From Novimethylophilus kurashikiensis (GTDB taxonomy: Bacteria > Pseudomonadota > Gammaproteobacteria > Burkholderiales > Methylophilaceae), in the NCBI RefSeq assembly GCF_003112435.1, contig NZ_BDOQ01000003.1, positions 620,001-684,000 on the forward strand: a DNA stretch of 64,000 nt, read 5' to 3'. The position numbers were made by a program, and so were the translations under genes. This document shows, in pieces, positions 50,188-60,010 of the stretch. The notes beneath the pieces are model-generated. The model did not search any database and was not told the origin of the DNA. It worked only from the letters and a program-made list of their open reading frames with translations. Positions within the stretch are counted from its first letter, which is position 1. Every line of letters starts with the position of its first letter.

Positions 50188-51463
50188 GGTCCAGCTTCTG
50201 GCCGCGAAAGCGGTCGCCCAGGTTATCGACGGCCACAATCTCAACCAGATCCTCGACAATCTCAAGCGCAGTCACAGTGAGTTGACTCCCGCAGAACGTA
50301 GCGCGTTTCAGGATATCAGCTACACCACACTGCGCTGGCTGAGCCGGCTGGAAGGCGTTCTGGCCTTATTGGTGCAACGGCCTTTGCGCGATCAGCGCGT
50401 GCGTTCTCTTTTGCTGGTTGCGCTAGCACAACTCACCTACGGGAAATCGGCCGAGCATGCGGTTGTGGACCATGCCGTGCGTGCCGCCAACAGTCTCAAG
50501 CTGCCTTGGGCTAAAGGCCTGGTGAACGGTGTGCTACGCAATTTCCTTCGGCAGCGCGAGCAACTACTTCGCAAGGTGGATGCTGATATCCAATCGCGCT
50601 TGTCTTATCCCGAGTGGTGGCTTGCCAAGGCAAAGCAGCAATACCCAGAAGCGTGGGAAGCCATGCTGGCTGTGGGGAACCTGCATCCACCCATGACCCT
50701 GCGAGTCAATCGGCGCAAGGTAGGTCGGGATGAATACCTGATTTTGTTGGCGCAGGCGGATATCCAGGCTAAGCCCTTAGGCTGCCTGGGTGTCCTGCTG
50801 GAAAAGCCGGTCCCTGTCGAGAAGCTGCCAAAGTTCGGCGAAGGCTGGGTTTCGGTGCAGGATTACGGCGCACAGCAAGCCGGTTTCCTGCTTGAGGTTC
50901 AAGATGGAATGCGTGTGTTGGACGCTTGCAGTGCCCCAGGCGGTAAAACTGCACATCTATTGGAAATTGCCGATCTTGACCTTACAGCTTTGGATCATGA
51001 CGTGACGCGATTGCAGAAAGTCCAGGATAACTTGAGGCGATTGGAACTCAAGGCTGAAGTCCGTGAGGGAAACGCCGCGAAACCTCAAGAATGGTGGAAT
51101 GGTCGTCTTTTCGACCGGATTCTGGCCGATGTACCATGCAGCGCGTCGGGTATCGTCAGGCGACATCCCGACATCAAATGGCTGCGAAGAGATGCCGATA
51201 TTGCCGGGTTTGCCGCCCAGCAATCCTTGATCCTGAAGGGATTATGGTCAACCCTGGCAAAGGGTGGTAAATTGCTTTACGCGACCTGTTCCGTATTTCA
51301 TGAAGAAAACGTACGTCAGGTCGACTCCTTTCTTGCCGAGACACCGGATGCGCGCCGCCTGCCTTTGGCATGGGAGCAGTTTTCCGGGTTAGAAAAAGAA
51401 GGCCAATTACTGCCCTGTGAGCTCCATGACGGCTTCTATTACGCGCTTTTGCAAAAAATTTAG
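50180..51463 (+). CDS. rsmB: 16S rRNA m5C967 methyltransferase RsmB
   Basis: Makes m5C967 in 16S rRNA. The 427-residue protein has a NusB-like N-terminal domain (about 1-140) and a SAM-dependent methyltransferase domain with [15 protein letters not shown], the catalytic [19 protein letters not shown] and [11 protein letters not shown]. No ATG is available; the TTG at 50180, inside the end of htpX, is the likely start. Confidence 0.94.
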   Translation: MYKVQLLAAKAVAQVIDGHNLNQILDNLKRSHSELTPAERSAFQDISYTTLRWLSRLEGVLALLVQRPLRDQRVRSLLLVALAQLTYGKSAEHAVVDHAVRAANSLKLPWAKGLVNGVLRNFLRQREQLLRKVDADIQSRLSYPEWWLAKAKQQYPEAWEAMLAVGNLHPPMTLRVNRRKVGRDEYLILLAQADIQAKPLGCLGVLLEKPVPVEKLPKFGEGWVSVQDYGAQQAGFLLEVQDGMRVLDACSAPGGKTAHLLEIADLDLTALDHDVTRLQKVQDNLRRLELKAEVREGNAAKPQEWWNGRLFDRILADVPCSASGIVRRHPDIKWLRRDADIAGFAAQQSLILKGLWSTLAKGGKLLYATCSVFHEENVRQVDSFLAETPDARRLPLAWEQFSGLEKEGQLLPCELHDGFYYALLQKI

Positions 51464-52031
51464 CTGGATTCTGCTGTGCCTGACCATGGTGGCTTTTCAG
51501 CCTGCCCTGGCGGCTGATATCACTATCGAACATGCCGAACTGGTGTCCGGTGACGAAGCCTATCTTCTCAACGCTAGATTCGGCTTCGATTTCAATGCCG
51601 AAATCGAAGAAGCCATCAACAAGGGCGTCGCCCTCAATTTTCTCGTCGAATTTGCGTTGATGGAGCCACATCACTATTGGTTCGACGAAGAGGTTACCAG
51701 CGCTAGCCAAACCATCAAGTTAAGCTACCACGCCTTATCCCGCCAATATCTGGTCAATATCGGCACGCATCAAGCCAGTTATCCATCTTTCCAGGAAGCC
51801 GTTCAGGCCCTGTCGCGTATCAAGGATTGGGCGGTGGTGGATAAGTCGTTGGTCAAGAAGGGCATTCCTTACTATGCAATGCTGAGGATGCGGCTGGACG
51901 TGAATAGCTTGCCCAAGCCATTGCAGGTCAGTTCCATCGGTTCGGACAAATGGGATCTGGTTTCCGAGCGTCATCGATGGACTCCTAATTTTGACAAACC
52001 GGCTTTAGAGAAGCCAACCCCCGACAAGTGA
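51426..52031 (+). CDS. Secreted DUF4390 protein
   Basis: A 201-residue exported protein with signal peptide ([21 protein letters not shown]) followed by DITIEHAELVSGDEAYLLNA and LSYHALSRQYLVNI, the DUF4390 pattern. It lies between rsmB and ntrY in most betaproteobacteria, which suggests a link with that sensor, but no activity is known. I use the ATG at 51426; a GTG at 51417 is also possible. It overlaps rsmB by 38 bases. Confidence 0.88.
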   Translation: MTASITRFCKKFSWILLCLTMVAFQPALAADITIEHAELVSGDEAYLLNARFGFDFNAEIEEAINKGVALNFLVEFALMEPHHYWFDEEVTSASQTIKLSYHALSRQYLVNIGTHQASYPSFQEAVQALSRIKDWAVVDKSLVKKGIPYYAMLRMRLDVNSLPKPLQVSSIGSDKWDLVSERHRWTPNFDKPALEKPTPDK

Positions 52032-54151
52032 AATATGTCGTCTTCATAGCCGTCGCGCTAGGCGCGGTGCTGCTATACCTGCTGTCGCATGCCAGCGCCA
52101 ATACTGCTGTTTCCGGCCAGAGCTATACCGTCTTACTGGCGCTCAATATCATCTTGTCCGTCGCGCTTGCGGTGCTGGTGGGTTGGCAATTGTGGCGCTT
52201 ATATAGGCAGATCAAGGCCCAGGTCATGGGCAGCAGGCTGGCGCTGAGGTTGATGGGGATGTTTGCCATGATGTCGATCATTCCCGGCCTTGTGGTGTAT
52301 GGGGTTTCGGTTAACTTTCTGACGCGCTCCATCGAGTCCTGGTTCAATGTGAAGGTCGAAGCGGCACTGGATGGCGGCTTACGTCTGGGCCAAAGCACCC
52401 TGGATATCATGCTGAAAGACTTGCAAGAGAAGGGCGACAATATGGCGTCGTCGCTGGCCCTGCAAGGTCCTTCCGCTCACGTTTCTGCATTGAACGACCT
52501 ACGCGAGAAAGCTGGCGTACAGGATGCCGTGCTGCTCACTCCGCAAGGTCGTATCGTGGCCTTTTCCAGCAGCGATTCAACCAGTTTTTTGCCGGATCTT
52601 CCTAGCATTCAACAATTGCGCCAAGCGCGCCAACACTCGCGCGGAATTATAGAGCCGATTCCAGGGAAAGGGCTTTACTTGAGGGTTCTGGCGCCAGTAA
52701 ACACTTACGACTTGCGCGGCGAGTCACGCATCCTGCAACTGCTGCGCCCGGTACCCAAGACGCTTTCCGATACTGCCGAATCGGTACAGGCGGTGTATCA
52801 GGATTATCAGGAGCTTTCTTACGCGCGGCAGGCCCTTAAGCAGGTGTTTGCCTTGACGCTGACGCTGGTGTTGATGCTGGCAATGCTCTCCGCAGTCGCG
52901 TTCGCGTTCGTGCTGAGTCGGCGCCTATCGGCTCCCTTGGGGATTCTTGCCGAAGGCACTCGGGCGATTGCCAGCGGGGATTACGGCAAAGTGCTACCTG
53001 CGCACGGCAAGGATGAGTTGGGCATATTGGTGAGGTCGTTCAACAGCATGACGCGCCAACTTCGTGAAGCTACGGAAGCTACCGAGCGTCACCGCGCACA
53101 GGTCGAATCTGCGCGAGGCTATCTTGCCGCCATCCTCTCGCACCTATCGTCAGGAGTGTTGGCACTGGACGAAAACTTCTGCCTGCGAGCCTGCAACCCA
53201 GCCGCCGCACAAATCCTTGGCGTCGATCTTAACGATGCCTTGAGCAAGCCGCTTAAAAGCCTCGTAGAAGACTATCAGGCTCTATCGCCACTGGTGGGGG
53301 CCGTGCTTGAGCGATTTGCCGAAGATGCGCCGGGAGAATGGCAGCAACAATTGGAGCTGAGCGGCCGGCAAGGGACTCAGGTACTGCTGGTGCGCGGAAC
53401 CCGTTTGCCGGCGGGGAGCGATAGTGGTTACGTAGCCGTGTTCGACGACATCACGCAATTGATCCAGGCGCAGCGCGATGCCGCTTGGGGCGAGGTAGCC
53501 CGACGTCTTGCCCACGAAATCAAAAATCCGCTCACGCCCATTCAGCTTTCCGCCGAGCGCTTGGAGCACAAGCTGGCCGACAAACTGGATGAAGGTGATG
53601 CTGAAATGTTACGTCGGGCGACCACCACTATCGTCAACCAGGTCACGGCCATGAAAAGCATGGTGAACGAATTTAGCGAGTACGCTCGGGCGCCGGCAGT
53701 GAATCTTGCTGAACTCGACCTCAACGCCATCATGCGAGAGGTGCTAGCCTTGTATGACCCGCCTGATATCCGGCTGAGCATTGATCTGCCGGAGTCGCCG
53801 ATATGGGTCCGCGGTGACGCTACCATGTTGCGCCAGGTGCTTCACAATCTGCTGCAAAATGCTCAGGATGCTTTAGATGGATGCCCTGATCCAGCCATCG
53901 AGGTGAGTGCCCAACGCGAACGCGGTATGATATCGCTGGCTGTCAGCGACAATGGTAGCGGATTTCCCGAAGAACTCATTTCGCGGGCCTTCGAGCCCTA
54001 CGTCACAACCAAACGTCACGGTACAGGATTGGGATTGGCCATCGTTAAGAAAATCGTGGAAGAGCACAAAGGCAGTATCAGCATCGAAAACCGCACGGCG
54101 GGAGGCGCGAGCGTCCGCATTAGCCTTCCCATTCAGGAAGCTTCAGCATGA
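52028..54151 (+). CDS. ntrY: NtrY-type sensor histidine kinase
   Basis: A 707-residue membrane kinase. There are several N-terminal membrane helices (about 5-20, 33-52, 75-95 and 276-297), a periplasmic part, a HAMP domain (about 300-350), a PAS domain (about 365-470), the phospho-acceptor box ARRLAHEIKNPLTPIQ and the ATPase region NLLQNAQDAL to GTGLGLAIVKKI. GTG start overlapping the DUF4390 stop as GTGA. Its partner regulator overlaps downstream. NtrY-type kinases respond to nitrogen or redox state; the signal here is not known. Confidence 0.92.
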   Translation: MKYVVFIAVALGAVLLYLLSHASANTAVSGQSYTVLLALNIILSVALAVLVGWQLWRLYRQIKAQVMGSRLALRLMGMFAMMSIIPGLVVYGVSVNFLTRSIESWFNVKVEAALDGGLRLGQSTLDIMLKDLQEKGDNMASSLALQGPSAHVSALNDLREKAGVQDAVLLTPQGRIVAFSSSDSTSFLPDLPSIQQLRQARQHSRGIIEPIPGKGLYLRVLAPVNTYDLRGESRILQLLRPVPKTLSDTAESVQAVYQDYQELSYARQALKQVFALTLTLVLMLAMLSAVAFAFVLSRRLSAPLGILAEGTRAIASGDYGKVLPAHGKDELGILVRSFNSMTRQLREATEATERHRAQVESARGYLAAILSHLSSGVLALDENFCLRACNPAAAQILGVDLNDALSKPLKSLVEDYQALSPLVGAVLERFAEDAPGEWQQQLELSGRQGTQVLLVRGTRLPAGSDSGYVAVFDDITQLIQAQRDAAWGEVARRLAHEIKNPLTPIQLSAERLEHKLADKLDEGDAEMLRRATTTIVNQVTAMKSMVNEFSEYARAPAVNLAELDLNAIMREVLALYDPPDIRLSIDLPESPIWVRGDATMLRQVLHNLLQNAQDALDGCPDPAIEVSAQRERGMISLAVSDNGSGFPEELISRAFEPYVTTKRHGTGLGLAIVKKIVEEHKGSISIENRTAGGASVRISLPIQEASA

Positions 54152-55428
54152 CGGCAAGACATATCCTCGTCGTCGACGACGAAATCGGCATTCGCGAACT
54201 ACTGCGGGATATCCTTGAGGACGAGGGCTACCACGTTCATCTCGCGGAAAATGCAGCCGAGGCGCGTCATTCGCGCCAACAAATGCGTCCAGATTTGGTC
54301 CTGCTCGATATCTGGATGCCCGATTGCGACGGTGTCACCTTGCTCAAGGAATGGGGCAATGGTGGGCTGTTAACCATGCCGGTGGTGATGATGTCCGGCC
54401 ATGCCACCATTGATACCGCGGTGGAAGCTACCCGCATCGGCGCTTTTGATTTCCTGGAAAAACCTATCGCGCTGCAAAAGCTGCTTAAAACGGTCGGCGC
54501 TGCTTTGCGTCATGGAGAACAGCAGCCCCGGCAGACATTGCATCTCATGAGCCTCGGCAAGAGCGCACCTATTGTCGACTTGCGCCAGCGACTCGAACAA
54601 GCTGCTCGCCTCAATACCCCATTGCTGTTGGTCGGCCCTCGCGGTTGCGGAATGGAGTTGTGCGCCAAATCGCTGCATAAGGATGGTACGCCCTGGCTGG
54701 TATTGGATCATTTCGAGAAACTGGTGAGCGCCCCCCTGGAGTTGCTGGAGCAAGTGCAGGAGGGCGTCCTATTCATTCCGGAAGTGGCTGAGCTCAACCG
54801 TCTTGAACAAAAAGGCCTATTGTTGTTGGCACAAAAGACCGACCGCTATGATGTTCGACTGGTTTGCGCGACGGCGCGGGCTTTACCGCAACTTGTAGCC
54901 GACGGCCAGTTCGACGACAACTTGTTGCAGGTCATCGGCAGTGCCACGGTGCGAGTACCTGCCCTTAACGAGCACAAGGAAGACATTCCAGAACTCGCTC
55001 AAACGCTGGTAGCGCATGCGAGCGAAACAGGCACAGTACCTTACAGGGATTTCGACACGGCAGCCCTCAATGCGCTGAGGAACGCACCGTGGCCGGGCGG
55101 CTTGGCTGAGTTGGAGGGCGCAGTAAAACGGTTGGCATTGACTACGCTAGCAGACACTATCGGCCTGGGTGACGTCGAGCGGTTGTTACAGGAATATACT
55201 GGCCTGGAGCCCGAGTCATCAGCAGTTGCGGCACCTAGCGCCGGCCTACCCATTTCGCTTGATCAACCGATGCGCGAAGCGCGGGACGATTTCGAGCGGC
55301 TTTACTTCGAGCATCATATTGCAAAGGCAGGCGGCAATATGAGTAAGGTGGCGGAGGCGGTGGGGCTGGAACGCACCCACCTGTACCGCAAGCTCAAACA
55401 GCTGGGCATCCAGAAAGCCGGTAATTAA
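54148..55428 (+). CDS. NtrX-like response regulator with a degenerate AAA+ domain
   Basis: A 426-residue regulator: receiver domain with Asp54 in LLDIWMPDCDG, a central domain in the place of the sigma-54 ATPase, and a Fis-type helix-turn-helix (MSKVAEAVGLERTHLYRKLK). The central domain has lost its key motifs: the Walker A position reads GPRGCGME (163-170) without Lys, and no GAFTGA loop is present. It therefore should not hydrolyse ATP or contact sigma-54 and is more likely a classical DNA-binding regulator or repressor. It overlaps ntrY as ATGA. Confidence 0.9.
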   Translation: MTARHILVVDDEIGIRELLRDILEDEGYHVHLAENAAEARHSRQQMRPDLVLLDIWMPDCDGVTLLKEWGNGGLLTMPVVMMSGHATIDTAVEATRIGAFDFLEKPIALQKLLKTVGAALRHGEQQPRQTLHLMSLGKSAPIVDLRQRLEQAARLNTPLLLVGPRGCGMELCAKSLHKDGTPWLVLDHFEKLVSAPLELLEQVQEGVLFIPEVAELNRLEQKGLLLLAQKTDRYDVRLVCATARALPQLVADGQFDDNLLQVIGSATVRVPALNEHKEDIPELAQTLVAHASETGTVPYRDFDTAALNALRNAPWPGGLAELEGAVKRLALTTLADTIGLGDVERLLQEYTGLEPESSAVAAPSAGLPISLDQPMREARDDFERLYFEHHIAKAGGNMSKVAEAVGLERTHLYRKLKQLGIQKAGN

Positions 55429-56828
55429 ACAGCATTGCCGGCCTTGAGCACTGGAATGCTCACGACCATCCGTGTCCCTAAGCCATCCTCACCTTCAGTC
55501 ACCATTATTTCTGCCTGATGCGCTTGGGCGATTTCCTTGACGATGGCCAATCCCAATCCGCAGCCATCGCTGGTACTTTCAGACAGTCGATGGAAGCGTT
55601 CGAAAATGCGCTCGCGTTCCTCTGGCGGAATCCCTGGACCGTCATCCTCGACCGCCAACAGCACGTGCATATCAGAATCGCGCGTACTAACGGTGATCTT
55701 GCCGCCCTTGGGGCTATAGCGAATAGCGTTGTCGAGCAGGTTTGCTAGCAATTCATGCAGCATCAGTGGATTGCCCATGATTTGTTGCGCAGGAATATCG
55801 GTCTCGAAGCCCAGGTCAATATGCTTGTCCAGCGCCGCTGAAACCCATTCCGCAGTGGTATCGCGTGCGAGCTGAACGATGTCTAGCGGTTGCTGCTGGA
55901 TCTCGCGTCCCGAGCCCGGTTCCACCCGCGCCAGTGCCAGCAATTGGCTCACCAGGTGAGACACCCGGCCAGCGCTTGCCAGGATGCGTTCCAAGGCTTG
56001 CCGTATATGGGCAGGATCGGTCTCGCGCAAGGCCATTTCGGCTTGGGTTTGCAACCCAGCGAGTGGGGTACGCAGTTGATGCGAGGCATCTGCTGTAAAT
56101 CGCTGCTGGCGGCCCATGCTTTCACGCAGGCGCTTCATTAAATCGTTCATGGCGCGAAGCAGGGGTTGAACTTCACGTGGTGCATCTTCATAAGGTACCG
56201 CGCTCAGATCGCGGTAGGACCTTTGTTCCACCGCACGTTGCAGACGTTCTAACGGAGCTAAACCGCGACGTACGCCGTAATGCACCAAAGCGCCCGCCAG
56301 TAGCACGATCAGCAATTGCGGTAGCATCATGGTGGTAATGATTTCCTGAGCCAACCTGTCGCGTTTGGATTTTGTTTCAGCCACCTGAACCAATGCCGAA
56401 CCCTTGGCGCTGGTGCCGGTAAGAGGAAGCGAAAAGGCGACCACACGCACATGGTTGTCGCCCAGCATAGTGTCGTAATAAAGGTGTTCGCCCGGCGGAG
56501 GAAGGGTGGGGGGCGGTAGCAGCCTTGGCTCTCCGGTAACGATGTTCCCCTTAGGGTCAGTTACGCGGTAATAAATCCAATCATCCTTATCGTATTCCAG
56601 CAGATCGAGTGCCTTTTGGGGCAGGTCGACCAATACTTTGCCGTGTACCACGAATACTTGATCGGCCAATGCGAGTGCCGCACGGAACAAGGATCGGTCG
56701 TAAGCCAGATTGGAAAAGTGATAGGCACGGAAATAAGAGTTGTAGCCGCCTAGGATCAGCAGGGGAATCAACAGGGCTAGCAGCCAGATGAGCAACTGGC
56801 GTCTAAGCGTGCGCGCTTTAGCTCGCAC
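55425..56828 (-). CDS. Sensor histidine kinase (TctE/QseC-like)
   Basis: A 467-residue membrane kinase with two helices (about 10-27 and 170-190), a periplasmic sensor domain between them (2CSK_N-like), a HAMP-like linker, the box ASHQLRTPLAGLQTQAEM, and the ATPase motifs LANLLDNAIRYSPKGG and GCGLGLAIVKEI. GTG start, overlapping the response-regulator gene by 11 bases. TctE-type kinases often sense tricarboxylates, but the ligand here is unproven. Confidence 0.92.
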   Translation of the reverse strand: MRAKARTLRRQLLIWLLALLIPLLILGGYNSYFRAYHFSNLAYDRSLFRAALALADQVFVVHGKVLVDLPQKALDLLEYDKDDWIYYRVTDPKGNIVTGEPRLLPPPTLPPPGEHLYYDTMLGDNHVRVVAFSLPLTGTSAKGSALVQVAETKSKRDRLAQEIITTMMLPQLLIVLLAGALVHYGVRRGLAPLERLQRAVEQRSYRDLSAVPYEDAPREVQPLLRAMNDLMKRLRESMGRQQRFTADASHQLRTPLAGLQTQAEMALRETDPAHIRQALERILASAGRVSHLVSQLLALARVEPGSGREIQQQPLDIVQLARDTTAEWVSAALDKHIDLGFETDIPAQQIMGNPLMLHELLANLLDNAIRYSPKGGKITVSTRDSDMHVLLAVEDDGPGIPPEERERIFERFHRLSESTSDGCGLGLAIVKEIAQAHQAEIMVTEGEDGLGTRMVVSIPVLKAGNAV

Positions 56829-57492
56829 GGTCTTCTTCCAGCAAGTAACCCAGGCCGCGTATGGTGCGGATGCGCGCGCCGGAGGATTCCAGTTTTTTGC
56901 GCAGGCGATGGATATAGACTTCGATCGCGTTATCGCCCAGGTCTTCGTCCCAGTTGCACAGCGCTTCCATGATCTGTTCCTTGTTCACCACCTTGTTCTG
57001 GCGCAGCATCAGGACTTCCAGCACGCCCAGCTCGCGTGAAGATAGCTCAAGTGGTGTATTGCCGTTGGTCGCACGCCTACCGGACGGGTCGAATTCCAGG
57101 TTGCCGCAGTGCAATGCAGCATTGCTGCCCAACTGGCCGCGTCGGATCAAGGCGCGGACGCGAGCTTCCAGTTCCACTAGATTGAAGGGCTTGGTCAGAT
57201 AATCGTCAGCCCCCAAATCCAGTCCTTGAACGCGATCCTCAATGGCGTCGCGTGCAGTGAGAATGAGCACTGGGGTGCGTCCGCCGCGTTGTCTGAGGCG
57301 CTTCAATACTTCGGTGCCGTCCATTTTTGGCAGTCCAAGATCCAGAATCGCTAAGTCGTAGGCAGCGTTCTGCAACATGGTATTGGCCTGCTCGCCGTTT
57401 GAGGCGCGATCAATGGCATAGCCTGATTGGCCTAACGATCTCGTTAAACCATCTGCCAGGGTTGGGTCGTCTTCAACAATTAAAATCCGCAT
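56818..57492 (-). CDS. OmpR-family response regulator
   Basis: A 224-residue regulator with a receiver domain (MRILIVEDDPTLADGL, phospho-Asp in LAILDLGLPKMDG, Lys in YLTKPF) and a winged-helix domain (ELSSRELGVLEVLM, VYIHRLRKKLE, IRTIRGLGYLLEE). It is the first gene of the pair with the downstream kinase. Confidence 0.94.
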   Translation of the reverse strand: MRILIVEDDPTLADGLTRSLGQSGYAIDRASNGEQANTMLQNAAYDLAILDLGLPKMDGTEVLKRLRQRGGRTPVLILTARDAIEDRVQGLDLGADDYLTKPFNLVELEARVRALIRRGQLGSNAALHCGNLEFDPSGRRATNGNTPLELSSRELGVLEVLMLRQNKVVNKEQIMEALCNWDEDLGDNAIEVYIHRLRKKLESSGARIRTIRGLGYLLEEDRAS

Positions 57493-57607
57493 AAGAATTA
57501 TCAGTAAGGTTCGGGTAAGGTTGGCGGCGTATCGTGCATTTCACGGCAAGCGAGCCGAATTAGAAGTACAGATCGTAGAACATTTTATTTTATTCAAGGG
57601 ATAAAAC

Positions 57608-57838
57608 ATGAACAAACTGTTGGCTGCTCTGATCGCTGGTTTCTTTGCTGTTTCCGTGAACGCTTTTGCTGCCGATGAAGCTGCCCCGGCTGCTGATGCT
57701 GCTCCCGCTGCCAAGGAAAAGCCCGCTGCTCCTGCCAAGAAGGCACACAAGGCAAAGAAGGCACACAAGGCTGCTGCCAAGAAGGCTGAAGAAAAGCCTG
57801 CTGAAGCTGCTCCGGCTGCTGATGCTCCTGCCAAGTAA
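57608..57838 (+). CDS. Small secreted Ala/Lys/Pro-rich protein
   Basis: A 76-residue protein with a signal peptide (MNKLLAALIAGFFAVSVNAF, cut near AFA-AD). The mature part consists almost only of Ala, Lys, Pro, Glu and His, with the near-repeat KKAHKAKKAHKAAAKK flanked by two EAAPAADA-type blocks. It recalls acid-shock or histone-H1-like tails, but I know no exact family. A strong terminator follows at 57854, and the gene diverges from the OmpR-family regulator, so that regulator may control it. Confidence 0.75.
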   Translation: MNKLLAALIAGFFAVSVNAFAADEAAPAADAAPAAKEKPAAPAKKAHKAKKAHKAAAKKAEEKPAEAAPAADAPAK

Positions 57839-57853
57839 TTCGACGGCAGAAGT

Positions 57854-57881
57854 AAAAAAGCGGGGCTTGCCCCGCTTTTTT
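57854..57881. terminator. Bidirectional terminator between the small secreted gene and xth
   Basis: A 12-bp stem AAAAAAGCGGGG / CCCCGCTTTTTT with a short loop lies between two convergent genes and ends with T tracts on both strands. Confidence 0.92.
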
Positions 57882-57894
57882 ATTGTCGATTGTT

Positions 57895-58677
57895 TTAGAG
57901 ATTGTCATCGTAAATAACGGTGAGCGGCGCATGGTCCGAAAAGCGCTCATCCTTGTAAACTGACGTAGCATTAGCCTTGGTGGCTATTCCCGGAGTCGCC
58001 ACCTGGTAATCGATACGCCATCCCACGTTTTTGGCCCATGCCTGGCCGCGATTAGACCACCAGGTGTAACACTCGTCCGTAGTCTCCGGATGGAGTTTGC
58101 GGTACACGTCCACCCAGCCTAGCTCATCGAAAATCCGCGTCATCCAGGCGCGTTCTTCAGGCAAAAAGCCCGAGTTCTTGCGATTGCCGCGCCAGTTCTT
58201 GAGATCGATTTCCTTGTGCGCGATGTTCCAGTCGCCGCAGATGACGACCTCGCGACCGCTTTCCTTCAACGCCATAAGGTGTGGCAGAAAACGTTCCATT
58301 ACGCTGAATTTGACTGTCTGGCGTTCTTCACCGCTGGAACCGGAAGGAAGGTACAAGGACACGACGCTCAGGTTGCCGTACTGCGCTTCGATGTAGCGCC
58401 CCTCGGCATCGATATCGGGCATCCCCAACCCTTCGATGATGGCGTCCGGTTGTTTCTTGCTGTAGATGCCAACGCCGCTATAGCCCTTCTTTTCAGCGTA
58501 ATGGAAATAGCCGTAAAAGCCTTCGGGCTGCAGCATTTCGCGGGTCATATCGGCAGCCTGGGCTTTGAGTTCCTGCATGCAGACGATGTCAGCGTCTTGC
58601 TTGGCAAGCCAAGGAAAAAGCCCTTTAGTGGTCGCAGAGCGAATACCGTTGAGATTGAGGCTGATGATTTTGAGCAT
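57895..58677 (-). CDS. xth: Exodeoxyribonuclease III
   Basis: AP endonuclease and 3'-5' exonuclease of base-excision repair. The 260-residue protein has MLKIISLNLNGIRSA, the metal ligand in CMQELKAQ, ICGDWNIAHKEIDL and the C-terminal ERFSDHAPLTVIYD with the catalytic His. The ATG at 58677 is chosen on family length; a longer frame to 58770 is not supported. Confidence 0.95.
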   Translation of the reverse strand: MLKIISLNLNGIRSATTKGLFPWLAKQDADIVCMQELKAQAADMTREMLQPEGFYGYFHYAEKKGYSGVGIYSKKQPDAIIEGLGMPDIDAEGRYIEAQYGNLSVVSLYLPSGSSGEERQTVKFSVMERFLPHLMALKESGREVVICGDWNIAHKEIDLKNWRGNRKNSGFLPEERAWMTRIFDELGWVDVYRKLHPETTDECYTWWSNRGQAWAKNVGWRIDYQVATPGIATKANATSVYKDERFSDHAPLTVIYDDNL

Positions 58678-58858
58678 GGTTGGCTTGGTCTTAATGGCGA
58701 TGACGGGCGCAAAATGGATACAATTACGGCGTATTGCCCTTGGAGAAGTCGCCACGAGCGAGTGCGGCAATATACCAAATAGGTGGTCGAGATGGTAACG
58801 CCTTGCCGTCTCATCTCAAAGTTGCACGTATGCGTGCCGATCAAAAGACAGGAATCCC

Positions 58859-59497
58859 ATGACCGATTTCAGCAAAGAATTCATCCAGTTCGCCGTCGAT
58901 AAGCAAGTGTTGCGCTTTGGCGAATTCAAGACCAAGGCAGGCCGCCTGAGTCCTTATTTTTTCAATGCAGGGCTCTTCAATGACGGCGACAGCCTGCTCA
59001 AGCTGGGTGAATTTTATGCATCGGCCATCATTGAATCCGGCATGGAGTTCGACATGCTGTTCGGCCCGGCTTATAAGGGCATCACGCTTGCCGCGAGCAT
59101 CGCCATTGCGCTGGCGCGTCGCGGCCGCAATGTTCCCTATGCCTATAACCGCAAGGAAGCCAAGGACCACGGCGAGGGCGGCACGATCGTGGGCGCACCC
59201 TTGCAAGGCAAGGTACTGATCGTAGACGACGTCATTTCAGCCGGCACTTCCGTGCGTGAATCCGTCGAGCTGATCCGTAACAGCGGTGCTGTACCTTGTG
59301 CGGTGGCGATTGCCCTGGACCGCCAGGAGCGCGGGCAGGGCACGTTGTCGGCGGTGCAGGAAGTGCAGCAGCAATATGAAATTCCCGTGATCCATATCGC
59401 CGGTCTGGCCGACCTGATTCAATATTTGGAAGACGCACCGCAATTGGCGGAATTTCGTCCGGCGATTCAGGCGTATCGCCAAACCTACGGTGTTTAA
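58859..59497 (+). CDS. pyrE: Orotate phosphoribosyltransferase
   Basis: Makes orotidine monophosphate from orotate and PRPP in pyrimidine synthesis. The 212-residue protein has the PRPP loop VLIVDDVISAGTSVRES and FGPAYKGITLA. It diverges from xth across a 181-base gap that should hold both promoters. Confidence 0.96.
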   Translation: MTDFSKEFIQFAVDKQVLRFGEFKTKAGRLSPYFFNAGLFNDGDSLLKLGEFYASAIIESGMEFDMLFGPAYKGITLAASIAIALARRGRNVPYAYNRKEAKDHGEGGTIVGAPLQGKVLIVDDVISAGTSVRESVELIRNSGAVPCAVAIALDRQERGQGTLSAVQEVQQQYEIPVIHIAGLADLIQYLEDAPQLAEFRPAIQAYRQTYGV

Positions 59498-59506
59498 CGA
59501 TTAGAC

Positions 59507-60010
59507 ATGATCGTCTGCAGTTTTCCGCCCGTGGCCCGGGCGGATGCAGAAATCCTGATCCTGGGATCAATGCCGGGTCCGCTCTCGCTGGCCCGGCAGC
59601 AGTATTACGCCCATCCTCAAAATCTGTTCTGGCCTTTCATGGGTGAGATATTCGGCGCGGGTCCTGATAAACCTTATGAGTCGCGACTGGAGTTGCTGCA
59701 AGCGCGCGGCATCGCGCTATGGGATGTGCTGAAAGAATGCTTCAGGGAAAGCGCGCTCGATGCGGATATCGTGGAAAACTCCATTATTCCTAACGACTTT
59801 CCCGCATTTTTTGCCGAGCATCCAGGGATCAAGCGCGTATTTTTTAATGGCAGCAAGGCTGAGCAGGCCTTCAGGCGATACGTGCTGCCAACGTTGGAGG
59901 TAGAGAGCTTAGAGCTGGTACGATTGCCATCGACCAGCCCCGCCAATGCCTCGGTTACAAGAGAGAATAAACTGGCGGAGTGGCGCCGGATCAGGCCAGT
60001 TTCTGCTTGA
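59507..60010 (+). CDS. DNA-deoxyinosine glycosylase (uracil-DNA glycosylase superfamily)
   Basis: A 167-residue repair glycosylase. It has the motif [12 protein letters not shown] in place of the uracil-enzyme GQDPY motif, the conserved [19 protein letters not shown] and [10 protein letters not shown]. This pattern matches the bacterial hypoxanthine-DNA glycosylase group that removes deaminated adenine. It starts nine bases after pyrE and overlaps the end of gatB by 20 bases, tail to tail. Confidence 0.85.
   Translation: MIVCSFPPVARADAEILILGSMPGPLSLARQQYYAHPQNLFWPFMGEIFGAGPDKPYESRLELLQARGIALWDVLKECFRESALDADIVENSIIPNDFPAFFAEHPGIKRVFFNGSKAEQAFRRYVLPTLEVESLELVRLPSTSPANASVTRENKLAEWRRIRPVSA

Noticed and set aside
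56170-56190. CACGTG sequence in the TctE-like kinase gene as a third parS
   Set aside because: The flanks do not match the GTTTC/GAAAC arms of parS.
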